Under the pieces are notes generated by a model. The model worked only from the letters and a program-made list of their open reading frames with translations. It searched no databases and was not told the DNA's origin. DNA of 64,000 bases from Cotesia glomerata (lineage: Eukaryota > Arthropoda > Insecta > Hymenoptera > Braconidae): the NCBI RefSeq assembly GCF_020080835.1, contig NC_058159.1:7502001-7566000 (forward strand). The letters are read 5' to 3'. Both the position numbers and the translations under genes were made by a program. Of this stretch, positions 62,883 through 64,000 are shown piece by piece (within the stretch, counting starts at the first letter, position 1; the number at the start of each line of letters is the position of its first letter).

Positions 62883-64000
62883 ACAAAGAGACTCGTACTC
62901 TCTCATTCATTATTTTTCGTTTATTCTTCCGAGAGCTGTACAGAGGACCAAAAATATAAATATAACAGAGTTTAATTTAAAGAGAGATGGAGAGAAAAAT
63001 CCGAGGGATGCTCAAGAACAACTCAAGAGAATAAACTAACACATCTCGGTGCCATGTGTCGCTGCCAGTAACTTTCTCAGCGCAAAATAGAAAAATAAAG
63101 TCGAGTTTAAGCGATGTGAAATATTAACTCGTGGGTACGTTAATAAATTTGTTTTTCTTTTATCGTCGCCTGCTTAGTAGAATAAAATAAAATAAAATTA
63201 TGTGATATGATCCGATAGAGTGAGGATCTTTCGATGCAAATAATGTTAAGTGAGCATTTACGTCAAGTTTAATCTTTAATACTTGCTCTAGAGTATAAAA
63301 AATAAAAGCAACTGTACGGGTATGGGTCCGCGTTTAGTTTTTAAGAGACGTCTGGCGACAGAGACACTCATCGCAGCTTCCGGTAGCCAGAGACGAGAGA
63401 CGAAAGACGAAAGACGTGATTACGATACAGAATATATTTAATAAATACGAATCTAGAGTTATTATTCGTGTTGTGAGGGAGAAAAATCGAGAACAAGTAG
63501 CCAGTTAAACAATGTTGTTACATATACATTCAAATAACCAACTACAACTAGGCACATCCTCATAATGGAACCGCGTATCAACTGGTTGCTGCTACAATAA
63601 CTAATAAACACCAGCGTGCTTAATTCTTTTGTACATTTATTTATTTTATTGATATTATGATGGGTTGATAAAAAAAGGACCGAGGCTTTGGGTTATTTGT
63701 TACCATTTTGCCGTGACATTTACCGCGTTACACGTCGACGTGACGTAAATCGGTCGCCATTTGCACGAGTGAACTAACTTGCAAATAATGTCGACGTACG
63801 AGCGTGTAAATGGGATAGAAAGTAAAAAGTAACAAGAGAAGTTAAGTATGAACATATATATACCGTAAAGATGAATAAAATATAACACACACTATACATA
63901 CACCTACGTATACAATAAGAAACCACGTGGCGACCAGCACAGGAAATAAGGACGTCCGTACTCGTATCTTCCGGACACTGAACTCAATAAGTCGAAAAAA

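Larger units (their letters stand above)
39262..64000 (-). other. mex-3: mex-3 upstream intron (partial, at least 24.7 kb)
   Basis: The KH1 first half, expected to read like VPVPSSEHVAEIVGRQG, was not found on the minus strand up to the window end. The exon carrying it is therefore probably beyond 64000, and all of this sequence would be intron on the mex-3 strand. A missed short or divergent exon would shorten it. Contents are listed separately: palindromic DNA elements, microsatellites, and possible plus-strand exon-like segments at 51.25-53.42 kb. Confidence 0.6.
59108..64000. other. mex-3 intron, distal part, no gene recognised
   Basis: Contains a poly(A) run at 61474-61507 and trinucleotide runs at 61763-61797 and 62848-62882. 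Moderate-GC stretches at 59520-60180, 62100-62220 and 63320-63420 have no recognised frames. The expected mex-3 exon with the first half of KH1 was looked for here and not found. Confidence 0.5.

Noticed and set aside
1..64000. CRISPR arrays, operons, prokaryotic or viral genes
   Set aside because: No spaced direct repeats, no compact gene runs and no viral-type frames. Composition and gene structure are those of an animal nuclear genome.

Overview
This looks like a very AT-rich insect nuclear genome, most likely a hymenopteran and plausibly a parasitoid wasp. That is an inference from base composition, the dense simple repeats, the many palindromic DNA elements and an intact mex-3-type gene. 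The window is almost entirely non-coding. The only coding region I can name is on the minus strand at 38253-39259. It is the last coding exon of a MEX3-family RNA-binding protein: the second half of KH1, a complete KH2, a Ser/Gly/Pro-rich linker and a C-terminal C3HC4 RING. A splice acceptor (AG at 39260-39261) sits exactly where the KH1 GxxG loop is interrupted in this family. The preceding exon was not found up to 64000, so the upstream intron is at least about 24.7 kb and fills the right-hand 40% of the window.

Left of mex-3 (1-37.8 kb) is probably downstream intergenic sequence. It holds microsatellites, a decayed non-LTR retrotransposon 3' end (3540-3940, minus), a near-perfect hairpin element (6020-6165), a composite of GC-tipped hairpins (6427-7179), a 1.07-kb TTAA-flanked DNA transposon relic with a nested palindrome inside it (14661-15728), and a small inverted-repeat element (16848-16999). 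From about 21 kb to 37 kb it is extremely AT-rich with little else.

The mex-3 intron (39.26-64 kb) is a graveyard of palindromic elements. Seven elements in the window have closely related ends (CAC, then A/T/G, then G, then an A-rich run), six of them bounded by TA. The most striking part is 55179-57716, where one such element contains a pogo/Tc1-like element, which itself contains another CACGG-ended palindrome, followed by a GC-tipped hairpin pair and an almost perfect 409-bp hairpin flanked by TTAA. A group of exon-like plus-strand segments at 51.25-53.42 kb could be an unrecognised nested gene, but I cannot identify it.

No tRNA, rRNA, CRISPR array, viral gene or complete transposase was found. 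Most open frames in the window are chance frames in low-complexity DNA or shadows of mex-3.
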